DNA of 64,000 nt from HXMU1420-13 sp965229525. GTDB lineage: Bacteria; Bacteroidota; Rhodothermia; Balneolales; Balneolaceae. Below, piece after piece: positions 27,189-36,013 of the stretch. A model generated the notes under the pieces. That model did no database searches. It was given only the letters and a program-made list of their open reading frames with translations, and was not told where the DNA came from. The DNA lies in the NCBI GenBank assembly GCA_965229525.1, contig OZ245886.1:682001-746000 (forward strand), in the 5' to 3' direction. A program made the position numbers and the translations under genes. Numbering within the stretch: the first letter of the stretch is position 1; the number at the start of each line of letters is the position of its first letter.

Positions 27189-27734
27189 ATGAGTACTACT
27201 GAATCAAAAAATTTATACGGTATTTTAGCCGAGTTTAAAAATCCTAAAGCTTTAGTTGATGTTTCCAAAAAGGTGGTAGAAGCTGGTTACGATAAATTTG
27301 ACACCTACTCCCCTTTCCCAATTCATGGAATTGATAAAGCTATGAGTCTACCAAAATCGAAATTGGGCTACATTGTTTTTGGCCATGCTATTTTAGGTTT
27401 TACCGGTGCAATCGCAATGATGTATTGGATGTCTGTAATTGATTATCCAATCAATATTAGTGGAAAGCCATTTTTTAATGCACCAGCATGGGTGCCAATC
27501 ACATTTGAATTGACCGTACTTTTATCAGCGTTTGGTGCAGTTTTCGGGATGTTTTTCTTGAATGGTCTACCTCGCTTGAATAACCCTTTATTCGAGGTTG
27601 AAAGATTTAAGAAGGCTACCGACGATGGTTTCTTTCTTTGCATCGAAGCAAAAGACAGTAAGTTCCAGGAAGATTTAGTTCGCCAACTATTTGAAGAAGC
27701 TGGTGCAACGCATATCGAGGAAGTTTATGAGTAA
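27189..27734 (+). CDS. actD: Alternative complex III subunit D (DUF3341)
   Basis: 181-aa DUF3341 protein: a soluble N-terminal ferredoxin-fold-like part (LYGILAEFKNPKALVDVSKK), two transmembrane helices (about residues 58-80 and 95-118), then a soluble C-terminal part. ActD anchors the soluble ActA/B/E to the membrane subunits. It starts 4 bases after actC and its end overlaps the start of actE by 8 bases. Confidence 0.93.
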   Translation: MSTTESKNLYGILAEFKNPKALVDVSKKVVEAGYDKFDTYSPFPIHGIDKAMSLPKSKLGYIVFGHAILGFTGAIAMMYWMSVIDYPINISGKPFFNAPAWVPITFELTVLLSAFGAVFGMFFLNGLPRLNNPLFEVERFKKATDDGFFLCIEAKDSKFQEDLVRQLFEEAGATHIEEVYE

Positions 27735-28767
27735 TAAATTGAACAGTAATTCTTCATTTATGAGTATATCTGGCTTTAGAAAAGTCGGTGGTATTGTAAT
27801 GGTTGGTCTTTTACTCGCCGGTTGTCGTGGTACCATCTCAGACAAACCTGCAATTCATCCACAAATGAACATGGATCAGCAGGACCGAAAAGAAGCACAA
27901 GAAGTAAATAATTTCTTTGAGGATGGACGTTCAATGCGACCTCCTGTAGAAGGGACTGTAGCTCGTGGTTATCGAAAAGCAGATATTGCCCTCTATGAAG
28001 GTGTTGATGAAAGTGGCGAATGGATTGCTGAGAATCCGATGGATGTTACCCGCTCTTTTCTTTACAGAGGTCAGGAACGCTATGATATCTTTTGTGCACC
28101 ATGCCATGGTAAAGTTGGTGATGGCTTAGGAATCATCATGACAGGACAATATGGATATGTACCAGCACCTACTTTTCACCAGGACCGTTTGCGTGAAGCA
28201 CCTGATGGAGAAATCTATTCTGCAATTTACAACGGTGTAAGAAACATGCCATCTTACGCTCATCAGGTTCCTGTTGAAGATCGATGGGCAATTGTATCGT
28301 ATGTTAGAGCACTTCAAGCAAGTCAATATGTTACTGAAGATGAGATCACTGAATTTGATATAGATCTGGATGAACTAAATGCTGAATACGCTGCAGAACA
28401 AGAAGCATTGGCTGAACTCGAAGCAGCTAAAGAAGCTGCATCTGCGGATGTAGTTCCAACTGCAGATTTAGGGAAAGAAATTATCACGCAGTATGCGTGT
28501 GGCGCATGTCATAACGAAACCGGTGATCCAGGCGGGATTGGCCCAACCTGGAGAAATGCATTCGGCAGTACTGCAGAAGTTTTGACTGATTCTGGCGATA
28601 GAATTACAATTACTAAAGATGCAGAGTATATCATTGAATCGATTGTTAACCCTGGTGCAAAGAAATCTACTGGTTACGAAAACGGTGTGATGGTGGCTTA
28701 CGATTATCTTGCGGATCATGAGTTGCAGTCAATCGTTGAATACATCAAAACACTATCCGACAATTAA
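27727..28767 (+). CDS. actE: Alternative complex III subunit E, di-heme cytochrome c lipoprotein
   Basis: The ATG at 27727, inside the last codons of actD, is preferred over an upstream TTG because it gives a lipoprotein signal ending in LLAGC (hydrophobic stretch near residues 20-32). The mature protein has two heme sites, CAPCH at 123-127 and CGACH at 258-262, joined by an Ala/Glu-rich linker (AEYAAEQEALAELEAAKEA). ActE is usually a mono-heme cytochrome, so the second domain looks like an added electron carrier fused to it, resembling the heme domain at the C-terminus of CoxB. It probably passes electrons from ACIII to the caa3 oxidase encoded downstream. Confidence 0.9.
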   Translation: MSNKLNSNSSFMSISGFRKVGGIVMVGLLLAGCRGTISDKPAIHPQMNMDQQDRKEAQEVNNFFEDGRSMRPPVEGTVARGYRKADIALYEGVDESGEWIAENPMDVTRSFLYRGQERYDIFCAPCHGKVGDGLGIIMTGQYGYVPAPTFHQDRLREAPDGEIYSAIYNGVRNMPSYAHQVPVEDRWAIVSYVRALQASQYVTEDEITEFDIDLDELNAEYAAEQEALAELEAAKEAASADVVPTADLGKEIITQYACGACHNETGDPGGIGPTWRNAFGSTAEVLTDSGDRITITKDAEYIIESIVNPGAKKSTGYENGVMVAYDYLADHELQSIVEYIKTLSDN

Positions 28768-28787
28768 GAATTTGGTAAAGCATTACA

Positions 28788-30002
28788 ATGAGTCATAAAC
28801 CTACAATAACAGATTCTTTACAATTTCCAGCTGATAGCAAAATTCCTAGAATTTTACTAATCGTTGGTATCGTTGGATTGGTAGCCAGCGCTATTGGATT
28901 TGTTACCGATTTAGAACAATCTCTGTATTCATATCTGGTAAGCTTTGTTTTCTTTACCGGAATTGGATTAGCATCAGTTTTTATGGTGATGTTTCATCAC
29001 ATCACTAAATCAAAATGGGGTGTTGTAATCCGACGAATTCCAGAAGTTTTTGGTGGAAATCTAAAATGGTGGACAATAGCATTTTTACCTATTCTTGGTG
29101 GAATGACCGTTCTTTATCACCACTGGACCGATCCAACCCTCTTTGATCCAACCTCAGCTAATTTTGATTACATCGTTGCCGGAAAGGAAGCATACCTTAA
29201 TGTACCTTTCTTCATTATACGCCAGGTAATTTATTTTGCAATTTGGGGATATGTAGGTCATAGATTATATAAAGCATCAGTAGAACTAGAGAAAACTGGT
29301 GATTGGGGAATTTCAAGTTTAATGCGTAAAATTAGTGCACCAGCTATCCCATTATTTGCTCTTTCCATCGCTTTTGCAAGTTTTGATTGGTTGATGAGCT
29401 TGGATCCACATTGGTTTTCTACAATGTTTGGTGTGTACTTCTTTGCTATTAGCTTCCAGAGTTTCTGGGCAATCATGATTTTGATGGTATTCTTCTTGCA
29501 GTCGCAAGGAATGTTGAAGAATACTATTGGACAACCGCACATATATGACCTTGGTGCATGGTTGTTCGCCTTTACTGTATTCTATGCTTACATCGCGTTT
29601 AGCCAGTTCCTTTTGATTTATTATGCAAACCTACCTGAAGAAACACTTTGGTTCTACCACAGATTAGAGGGTAGCTGGAAATACATTGCATACGGTCTTC
29701 TTTTATTCCGATTTGTACTTCCATTCTTAGTTTTACTAAATAGAGAGCAAAAACATAAGCGCGCAGTACTTCGTTTTGTTGCTATTGTAGTTGTAGTAAT
29801 GCACTACTTAGAGATTTACTGGATTGCAATGCCCTTACTAAGTGAACACGGAATCCATTTCACTTGGATAGACTTAGCAACATTCTTTGGATTAGGAGGA
29901 ATTTTCTTTTGGATGTTCTTCAATAAATTCAAACAAAACAGCATGATTCCAGAGAATGATCCGAAATTGGATGCTTGCCTGGAAAAAACGTATCACCAAT
30001 AA
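28788..30002 (+). CDS. actF: Alternative complex III subunit F (NrfD-like)
   Basis: 404-aa membrane subunit, second NrfD-like protein of ACIII, with ten predicted helices. Conserved elements include FHHITKSKWGVVIRR, FDWLMSLDPHWFSTMFG and the helix ending in YFYAISF-like FFAISFQSFW. ActF pairs with ActC and may form the second proton pathway. It follows actE after 20 bases. Long hydrophobic runs and the WMFF C-terminal helix are normal for the family. Confidence 0.94.
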   Translation: MSHKPTITDSLQFPADSKIPRILLIVGIVGLVASAIGFVTDLEQSLYSYLVSFVFFTGIGLASVFMVMFHHITKSKWGVVIRRIPEVFGGNLKWWTIAFLPILGGMTVLYHHWTDPTLFDPTSANFDYIVAGKEAYLNVPFFIIRQVIYFAIWGYVGHRLYKASVELEKTGDWGISSLMRKISAPAIPLFALSIAFASFDWLMSLDPHWFSTMFGVYFFAISFQSFWAIMILMVFFLQSQGMLKNTIGQPHIYDLGAWLFAFTVFYAYIAFSQFLLIYYANLPEETLWFYHRLEGSWKYIAYGLLLFRFVLPFLVLLNREQKHKRAVLRFVAIVVVVMHYLEIYWIAMPLLSEHGIHFTWIDLATFFGLGGIFFWMFFNKFKQNSMIPENDPKLDACLEKTYHQ

Positions 30003-30014
30003 TTCTATAGTTAG

Positions 30015-30407
30015 ATGTCTTCAAAAGAAAGTCAAAACGTAAAAGTTACTATCAAAGACAGCAAAACTGATGTATTTGAGGCTTCAATAGAATCAGATAA
30101 CGACATTTTTATTACTTCGGTTAAACATGGTGTTGAGGAAGAAGATCTTGATATCAAAGCAATTACAATGTGGTCTGTACTTGGTATAGTAACAGTGATT
30201 GTATTTGTAGCTGTACTTATTCCATTTGCTCAATTCTCGATTAATGCAGCTAATGAGAATGCAAATGTAACTTCTTCTTATTACGAAATTCGACAATTAA
30301 ATGAAGATGCCAATGTTATCCTAAACTCATATGGAGTTGTAAATGGCGAAGAAGGCATTTATCGTATACCTATTGACGAAGCTATCGAAAAGTTAGCTAT
30401 CGATTAA
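30015..30407 (+). CDS. Small single-helix membrane protein of the act/cox operon
   Basis: 130 aa: an acidic cytoplasmic segment (about residues 1-48), one transmembrane helix (about 50-72), then a periplasmic tail ending in LNSYGVVNGEEGIYRIPIDEAIEKLA. The 'SYG...G.YRIPID.A...L' tail recurs in small proteins placed beside cytochrome oxidase and ACIII genes in many phyla; they have no assigned function. Position between actF and sco, with 12 and 16-base gaps, implies a structural or assembly role in ACIII or the oxidase, possibly the piece that links both complexes. Confidence 0.75.
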   Translation: MSSKESQNVKVTIKDSKTDVFEASIESDNDIFITSVKHGVEEEDLDIKAITMWSVLGIVTVIVFVAVLIPFAQFSINAANENANVTSSYYEIRQLNEDANVILNSYGVVNGEEGIYRIPIDEAIEKLAID

Positions 30408-30423
30408 GAATTATCATCTTTAT

Positions 30424-31251
30424 ATGAAACGAATTGCACTGTTAATAATTCTAGCAGTGCTTTTTTCTTCTAGTCACTTAAGCGCTCAGCTTAATCGTGA
30501 ACAACCTGAGGCACTGCAAGGAGTTGGTATAGATGAACATTTAGGAGATATAATCCCTGTATCTGCTAAATTTGCTACCAGCAGTGGGGATAGTGTAACT
30601 ATTGCCGATCTGCTACAGGAAGGAAAACCAGTATTACTAAACCCACTCTATTATGATTGCCCCATGCTTTGTGGTTTGGTGATAGATGGAGTATTAGACG
30701 TAGCCAACGAATTGGCATGGGCTCCGGGAAAAGATTACATAATCATCTCATTTAGTGTAGATCCTTCAGAAGATTATACAATAGCAGCCGAATATAAGAG
30801 CCGATATATAGGCCAACTAAACAAATCCGACGCACAAGATGGATGGTATTTTCTTACTGGAAAAAAATCAGAAATCGAAAAAATGATTACCTCTGTAGGA
30901 TTTGAAGTTAATGAAATTGAAGGTACCGGCGAGTTAGCACACGCCGCAGCAATCATGTTGTTAAGCCCCAATGGAGTGATAACTCGCTATCTGTATGGCA
31001 TCCAATATGATGAATTCAACGTACGAAGTGCTCTGTTCGAAGCTGCTGATGGACAGATTGGAAACGCAATGACAAAAGTGCTAATGTTTTGTTATCAATT
31101 CGATCCAAATTCAAACAGTTATGTACTCGAAGCAAAGAATATTATGAAGCTTGGTGGCTTGGCTACACTCATATTTCTTGGTATCTTCATTGGCCTTTTA
31201 TGGCTACGTGAAAAAGGAAAAAAACAAACATCTAAAATCGATTTCCAATAA
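30424..31251 (+). CDS. SCO1/SenC/PrrC family copper chaperone
   Basis: 275 aa with a signal peptide (cut near SAQ, residue 23), a thioredoxin-fold SCO domain and a C-terminal membrane helix (about residues 243-262). The copper ligands are present: Cys79 and Cys83 in CPMLC, and His173 in ELAHAAA. SCO proteins insert copper into the CuA site of oxidase subunit II; coxB is the next gene and overlaps its stop by one base. The C-terminal anchor in addition to the signal is typical of the ACIII-linked forms. Confidence 0.92.
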   Translation: MKRIALLIILAVLFSSSHLSAQLNREQPEALQGVGIDEHLGDIIPVSAKFATSSGDSVTIADLLQEGKPVLLNPLYYDCPMLCGLVIDGVLDVANELAWAPGKDYIIISFSVDPSEDYTIAAEYKSRYIGQLNKSDAQDGWYFLTGKKSEIEKMITSVGFEVNEIEGTGELAHAAAIMLLSPNGVITRYLYGIQYDEFNVRSALFEAADGQIGNAMTKVLMFCYQFDPNSNSYVLEAKNIMKLGGLATLIFLGIFIGLLWLREKGKKQTSKIDFQ

Positions 31252-32192
31252 TGGGTAGACTCTTCGATTTCATGCTCCCGGACAATAAGTCTCCGCTCAC
31301 GGCAGATAGTACCGACGGGCTATTTAACTTCATCACAGAGGTAAGCCTTGTACTTCTGATAGGTATTACCATTGCGATGATTTACTTCGCATTCAAATAC
31401 AAAAGAAAATCGGAAGACGATAAAACTCCGGTTATCACTCATAACAACACCTTAGAAATTACCTGGTCTGTAATACCTTTAATTATCGTAATGGTTGTAT
31501 TCGGTTGGGGATATACAGGGTGGCTGAATCTAAAAGCTGTTCCAAACGATGCGTACGAAATTCAAGCTACTGGATTTAAATGGAACTGGAACTTCAATTA
31601 CGAGAATGGCGCTCAAACTTTGAATGAACTTCATGTACCAGCTGGTCGTCCAATCAAAGTGGTTATGCAATCTCGAGATGTACTTCATTCATTCTTCATC
31701 CCAGATTACCGTGTGAAGCATGACGTAGTACCCGGCAGATATACCTATGTTTGGTTTCAAGCTGAAGAGCCTGGTGAATCAATCATTTTTTGCACAGAAT
31801 ACTGCGGAACTAGCCATTCAGATATGATGGCAAAAGTAATTGTTCACGAACCCGATGAGTTTGAACAATGGCTCGACTTAAATGGGGGCGGAATCCAAGG
31901 GTCTCCTGTAGAGCAGGGTGAACAACTTGTATCTCTCCAAGGCTGCCAAACTTGTCACTCAGTGGATGGTTCAACTATGATTGGACCGACATTTAAAGGA
32001 CTTTGGGGACGTGAGCAACAGTTAGACGACGGAAGCACGGTTGTTGTTGATGAAAATTATATCAGAGAGTCTATTTTATACCCTGGAAACAAAGTTGTAG
32101 CCGGTTACCAAAATGTGATGACTCCATATGAAGGCCGATTAGACGACGACGAAATCACTAACATTATTGAGTATTTAAAAACTATTGATTGA
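31251..32192 (+). CDS. coxB: Cytochrome c oxidase subunit II with heme c domain (caa3)
   Basis: 313 aa. Two membrane helices (about residues 25-47 and 70-92) are followed by the CuA domain, with ligands in CTEYCGTSH (Cys181, Cys185, His189) and HSFFIPDYRVKHD, then a C-terminal cytochrome c domain with CQTCH at 232-236 and a likely axial Met in VMTPYEG. A subunit II fused to cytochrome c defines caa3-type oxidases, which take electrons directly from a membrane complex such as ACIII. It overlaps sco by one base and lies one base before coxA. Confidence 0.95.
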   Translation: MGRLFDFMLPDNKSPLTADSTDGLFNFITEVSLVLLIGITIAMIYFAFKYKRKSEDDKTPVITHNNTLEITWSVIPLIIVMVVFGWGYTGWLNLKAVPNDAYEIQATGFKWNWNFNYENGAQTLNELHVPAGRPIKVVMQSRDVLHSFFIPDYRVKHDVVPGRYTYVWFQAEEPGESIIFCTEYCGTSHSDMMAKVIVHEPDEFEQWLDLNGGGIQGSPVEQGEQLVSLQGCQTCHSVDGSTMIGPTFKGLWGREQQLDDGSTVVVDENYIRESILYPGNKVVAGYQNVMTPYEGRLDDDEITNIIEYLKTID

Positions 32193-32193
32193 T

Positions 32194-33936
32194 ATGGCGA
32201 TCACAGCAGAAACTAAAAAAATGACCACTCTTCAGGTTAAGCGTTTCAAGCCATCAGAAAACCCAACTAACACTTATCTAACCGATGAGAAAGGCATTTG
32301 GGCATGGATGACAACCGTTGACCATAAGAAAATTGGTCTGATGTACCTTGTATCAGTAGCAATCTTTTTCGCAATTGCTGGTTTTTTAGCCGTTGCGTTA
32401 AGAACAGAACTTTGGACTCCTGCCAAAACATTTATTGAAGCCGATACTTACAATCAGCTATTCACTGTTCATGGCGCATTGATGGTGTTTTTTGTTCTTA
32501 TTCCAAGTATTCCGGCTGCACTTGGTAACTTTGTACTACCTATGCAACTAGGTGCAAAAGACGTAGCCTTTCCTCGGTTAAACCTTGCCAGTTTCTACAT
32601 CTATATTATTGGCGCTGTGTTTACAGTAATTGCATTAATCGCAGGTGGTTTTGATACTGGATGGACTTTTTACACACCATACAGCTCTGATACAAATAGC
32701 CTGGGTGTTATTTGGGTTACCCTTGGGGTATTTATTTTAGGATTTTCTTCCATTTTAACTGGTACAAACTTTATCGCTACCATTCATAAACTTCGTGCAC
32801 CTGGTATAACATGGGATAAACTCCCTTTAAATATTTGGGCACTTTATGCTACATCTATCATACAGGTTTTAGCAACGCCAGTATTAGCTATCACGATATT
32901 GCTTCTAGCATTCGAAAATATCATGGATATCGGAATCTTTGATCCGGCTATGGGAGGTGATCCTGTATTGTTCCAGCACTTCTTCTGGTTCTACTCACAT
33001 CCTGCTGTATATATCATGATTGTACCAGGATTCGGAATTATCTCTGAAGTAATTACAACCTTCTCAAAGAAAACTATTTTCGGTTACTGGGCAATTGCAC
33101 TTTCATCATTGGCAATTGCTTTCATCGGATTCCTGGTTTGGGGACACCATATGTTTACTTCCGGACAAAGTGCAGTAGCAACGACCATATTCTCATTCTT
33201 AACATTCTTAGTGGGAATCCCAACAGGTATTAAAATCCTGAACTGGATCGCTACCCTTTATAAAGGATCTATTCAAATGAAGACTCCCATGTTATATGTT
33301 TTCATTTTCCTTTTCTTGTTCTCAATTGGCGGTTTCACTGGTATCACTCTGGGTGCTCTATCCGTAGATATTCATTTACATGATACTTATTACGTTGTAG
33401 CACACTTTCATTATGTAATGATGGGTGGTACTTTGATGGCCTTACTGGCAGGTCTTCACTACTGGTGGCCAAAAATGACTGGCAAGATGTACAACGAGAC
33501 ATTAGGAAAAGTAGCGGCCTGGTTAATCTTTATCGGCTTTAATATGACGTTCCTACCTCAATTTGTGATGGGGGCTCAAGGCATGCCTCGCCGTTATTAC
33601 AATTATATCGATCAATTTACACCGTTCCATCAGACCTCGACTATTGGATCGTATATTCTTGGGGCAGCGTTCTTAATTATCTTATTCTATCTCGTTAAGT
33701 CTTTACTAAGCGGTGAAAAAGCTCCATCTAACCCTTGGAACAGCCGAGGTCTGGAATGGCAGTCTACTTCACCGCCAGATTTCCATAATTTTGATCATAC
33801 TCCGGTTATTATCAACGGACCTTATGACTATCACAAACCAATGGAAGAATTCCAATTAGGACTTGCAGTTTCTCACAATGGCCACGATGCAGATCATGCA
33901 ACTGCTGATGTTGAGAAAACAGAAGAAAAAGCTTAA
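32194..33936 (+). CDS. coxA: Cytochrome c oxidase subunit I, A2 type (Tyr-Ser motif)
   Basis: About 580 aa with twelve helices; reduces oxygen and pumps protons. The ATG at 32194 is preferred to a TTG at 32185, which would overlap coxB. Heme and CuB ligands occur in FTVHGALMVFF, HPAVY (His269, Tyr273), GHHMFTSG and HFHYVMMGG. Residues 267-273 read YSHPAVY: the Glu of the D-channel in A1 enzymes (HPEVY) is replaced, and Tyr-Ser one turn away takes its place, as in the caa3 of Rhodothermus. So this is an A2-type oxidase. Confidence 0.96.
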   Translation: MAITAETKKMTTLQVKRFKPSENPTNTYLTDEKGIWAWMTTVDHKKIGLMYLVSVAIFFAIAGFLAVALRTELWTPAKTFIEADTYNQLFTVHGALMVFFVLIPSIPAALGNFVLPMQLGAKDVAFPRLNLASFYIYIIGAVFTVIALIAGGFDTGWTFYTPYSSDTNSLGVIWVTLGVFILGFSSILTGTNFIATIHKLRAPGITWDKLPLNIWALYATSIIQVLATPVLAITILLLAFENIMDIGIFDPAMGGDPVLFQHFFWFYSHPAVYIMIVPGFGIISEVITTFSKKTIFGYWAIALSSLAIAFIGFLVWGHHMFTSGQSAVATTIFSFLTFLVGIPTGIKILNWIATLYKGSIQMKTPMLYVFIFLFLFSIGGFTGITLGALSVDIHLHDTYYVVAHFHYVMMGGTLMALLAGLHYWWPKMTGKMYNETLGKVAAWLIFIGFNMTFLPQFVMGAQGMPRRYYNYIDQFTPFHQTSTIGSYILGAAFLIILFYLVKSLLSGEKAPSNPWNSRGLEWQSTSPPDFHNFDHTPVIINGPYDYHKPMEEFQLGLAVSHNGHDADHATADVEKTEEKA

Positions 33937-33960
33937 AACTATCTAAAACTCAATCATTAA

Positions 33961-34626
33961 ATGGCGAATCATTCAGCAAATCACCCTGCTCATGTTCAGC
34001 ACCATTTTGTAGATTCGGATCATCAATTCGACTCTTCAAAATTGGGGATGTGGGTATTTCTGGTGAACGAAATTCTCTTTTTCGGAGGGCTCTTCTGTGC
34101 TTACATTATCTTCCGGGCATGGTATCCAGAACTATTTACCCAAGCAGCCCTAGAGCTTAATAAATTATGGGGAGGTGTTAACACCGTAGTTCTTATTGGT
34201 AGTAGTTTAACAGTAGCAATGGCTATTCGTTCAGCTCAAAGAAATGAGATTAAAGGTCTTCGAATAAATCTTTTAATTACTATTGCACTTGCTTGTGTAT
34301 TCATGGTAATTAAGTATTTCGAATACGAGCATAAACTACATCTAGGTATTGCACCAGGTTCTTTCTGGAATCCAACACCTGAGATTGCGGCAATCTTAGA
34401 TCATCCGAAAGCGAATATCTTTTTCAGTATTTATTATATGATGACAGGTATTCACGGTCTTCACGTGATCGTAGGTATTGGGTTGATGATTTGGCTTTAT
34501 ATTAAAGCAGGCAAAGGCCACTTCAGTAGCGAATATTATACCCCAGTTGAAATTACAGGCCTTTACTGGCACTTGGTTGACTTGATCTGGATTTTCCTTT
34601 TCCCATTACTTTACTTAATCGAATGA
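33961..34626 (+). CDS. coxC: Cytochrome c oxidase subunit III
   Basis: 221 aa with five or six helices, the common short form of subunit III. Conserved parts are SKLGMWVFLVNEILFFGGLF, FFSIYYMMTGIHGLHVIVG and GLYWHLVDLIWIFLFPLLYL. The glutamate in the NEILFF helix and the HLVD segment are the usual lipid and proton-path residues. It lies 24 bases after coxA, and its histidine-rich N-terminus (about residues 1-20) is not part of the family core. Confidence 0.95.
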   Translation: MANHSANHPAHVQHHFVDSDHQFDSSKLGMWVFLVNEILFFGGLFCAYIIFRAWYPELFTQAALELNKLWGGVNTVVLIGSSLTVAMAIRSAQRNEIKGLRINLLITIALACVFMVIKYFEYEHKLHLGIAPGSFWNPTPEIAAILDHPKANIFFSIYYMMTGIHGLHVIVGIGLMIWLYIKAGKGHFSSEYYTPVEITGLYWHLVDLIWIFLFPLLYLIE

Positions 34627-34639
34627 GAGGTACTAATAA

Positions 34640-34957
34640 ATGAGCTCAAACGAACATCACGGACATCATATCGCATCAGCTCAAATGTTATGGGCTGTAG
34701 GAACCGGACTTTTTATCCTAACAATTTTAACAGTTGTTGTTTCTCAATTAGGTCTTCCAAGTCCACTGGATATCATTACAGCATTAATTATCGCTGTATT
34801 TAAAGCATATTTAGTCGCCGCCTACTTCATGGGGCTAAAGTGGGATAATAAGTTCAATGCAATTTTACTAATTGGTTCTTTAGTATTCTTTTTGATATTT
34901 ATACTAATTACTCTTTTAGATACCATGTATCGAATTGAAGTTGTTCCTTCTTTTTAA
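34640..34957 (+). CDS. coxD: Cytochrome c oxidase subunit IV
   Basis: 105-aa protein with three hydrophobic helices, matching the caa3 subunit IV (COX4_pro_2) family; AVFKAYLVAAYFMGLKWD is the characteristic middle helix. It stabilises subunits I and III. It ends the operon, 13 bases after coxC, and is followed 20 bases later by a strong intrinsic terminator. Confidence 0.9.
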   Translation: MSSNEHHGHHIASAQMLWAVGTGLFILTILTVVVSQLGLPSPLDIITALIIAVFKAYLVAAYFMGLKWDNKFNAILLIGSLVFFLIFILITLLDTMYRIEVVPSF

Positions 34958-34977
34958 TTGAAGAGTACATTGATTTA

Positions 34978-35012
34978 AGCCCCTCACATAATTTATGTGA
35001 GGGGCTTTTTAT
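34978..35012 (+). terminator. Intrinsic terminator of the act-cox operon
   Basis: A 13-bp perfect stem, AGCCCCTCACATA (34978-34990) with TATGTGAGGGGCT (34994-35006), 3-base loop, followed by a T run (35006-35010). It is the clearest terminator in the window and closes the operon that starts at actA. Confidence 0.95.
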
Positions 35013-35080
35013 TGTAAATCATTTTTCAAGAAATAGCTTTTAGTTCATCTAATGGTGAACTTCCACTAAATTTTGTGGCT

Positions 35081-35956
35081 ATGAATCTTTCAAAAACTAC
35101 CTTCGGCAACTTCAATTTATATACCATAGAAACAGGCGACATCAAACTTGATGGTGGTGCAATGTTTGGTGTAGTACCAAAAACATTATGGTCTCGAGGT
35201 ATTGCTGCTGATGAGAATAATCGAATTTCTATGACGATGCGCTGTTTATTAGTAGAATCCAAATCTACAGGCAAGGTGTATCTTATAGATAATGGAGCCG
35301 GTACAAAGTTCAATGAAAAGATGATGGGGATTTATGGATTAGATTACTCTGAGAAGACTCTTGAAAAATCACTTCTGTATCATGGCTTTACACTCGACCA
35401 AATAACTGACCTGGTTTTTACACATCTGCATTTTGATCACTGTGGTGGAACTACTCATTTTAATGAAGACAATGAGTTAGCTTTTACTTTCCCAAATGCT
35501 ATTTATCATATTAATAAACGACATTGGGGAACCGCTATTCAACCAAATGCACGAGAGAAAGCAAGTTTTCTGGCTGAAAATATTGGGCCTTTAAAAAGCT
35601 CTGATAAGGTACATTTAGTTGATGACAACCATCAATTTGAAGAAGGATTTTTAACTTATATCGTTAACGGTCATACATTAGGCCAACAATTACCTCTTTT
35701 TTCTGATGGAGATCGAAAACTATTATTTGCTGCTGATTTACTTCCAACGCATGTACACCTCCCACTTCCATGGGTAATGGGATATGATATGTATCCTACC
35801 GAGACCTTACTTGAGAAGGAACATTTTTTAAAACTGGCTAGTGATGAAAAATGGTTAATCTATTTAGAGCATGATTTAGAAAAAGAGCTCATAACTATCA
35901 ACTTTGATGGGAAAAGAGCCAGTGTTGATCAGACAATGACTTTAAATGAAATTTAG
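35081..35956 (+). CDS. Metallo-beta-lactamase-fold hydrolase
   Basis: About 291 aa. The zinc-binding motif is THLHFDHCGG (residues near 104-113), with later histidines in VNGHTLGQ and an aspartate in FAADLLPTH. The N-terminus, DGGAMFGVVPKTLW, is typical of a subgroup that includes quorum-quenching-type lactonases, so an ester or lactone substrate is possible; other members act on unrelated substrates. A GTG at 35075 could also serve as start, but the ATG at 35081 is favoured. Separate transcript after the cox terminator. Confidence 0.85.
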   Translation: MNLSKTTFGNFNLYTIETGDIKLDGGAMFGVVPKTLWSRGIAADENNRISMTMRCLLVESKSTGKVYLIDNGAGTKFNEKMMGIYGLDYSEKTLEKSLLYHGFTLDQITDLVFTHLHFDHCGGTTHFNEDNELAFTFPNAIYHINKRHWGTAIQPNAREKASFLAENIGPLKSSDKVHLVDDNHQFEEGFLTYIVNGHTLGQQLPLFSDGDRKLLFAADLLPTHVHLPLPWVMGYDMYPTETLLEKEHFLKLASDEKWLIYLEHDLEKELITINFDGKRASVDQTMTLNEI

Positions 35957-36013
35957 AGGCAATTTTTAACCTTTTTCAGAAGTTTTTTAACCACCAAAAC
36001 GGTTAATTAAAGC

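Noticed and set aside
27691..27726. TTG start of actE at 27691
   Set aside because: The ATG at 27727 gives a proper lipoprotein signal and a short overlap with actD; the upstream extension adds 12 residues before it.
32185..32193. TTG start of coxA at 32185
   Set aside because: It overlaps coxB and the ATG at 32194 is standard; three extra residues have no support.
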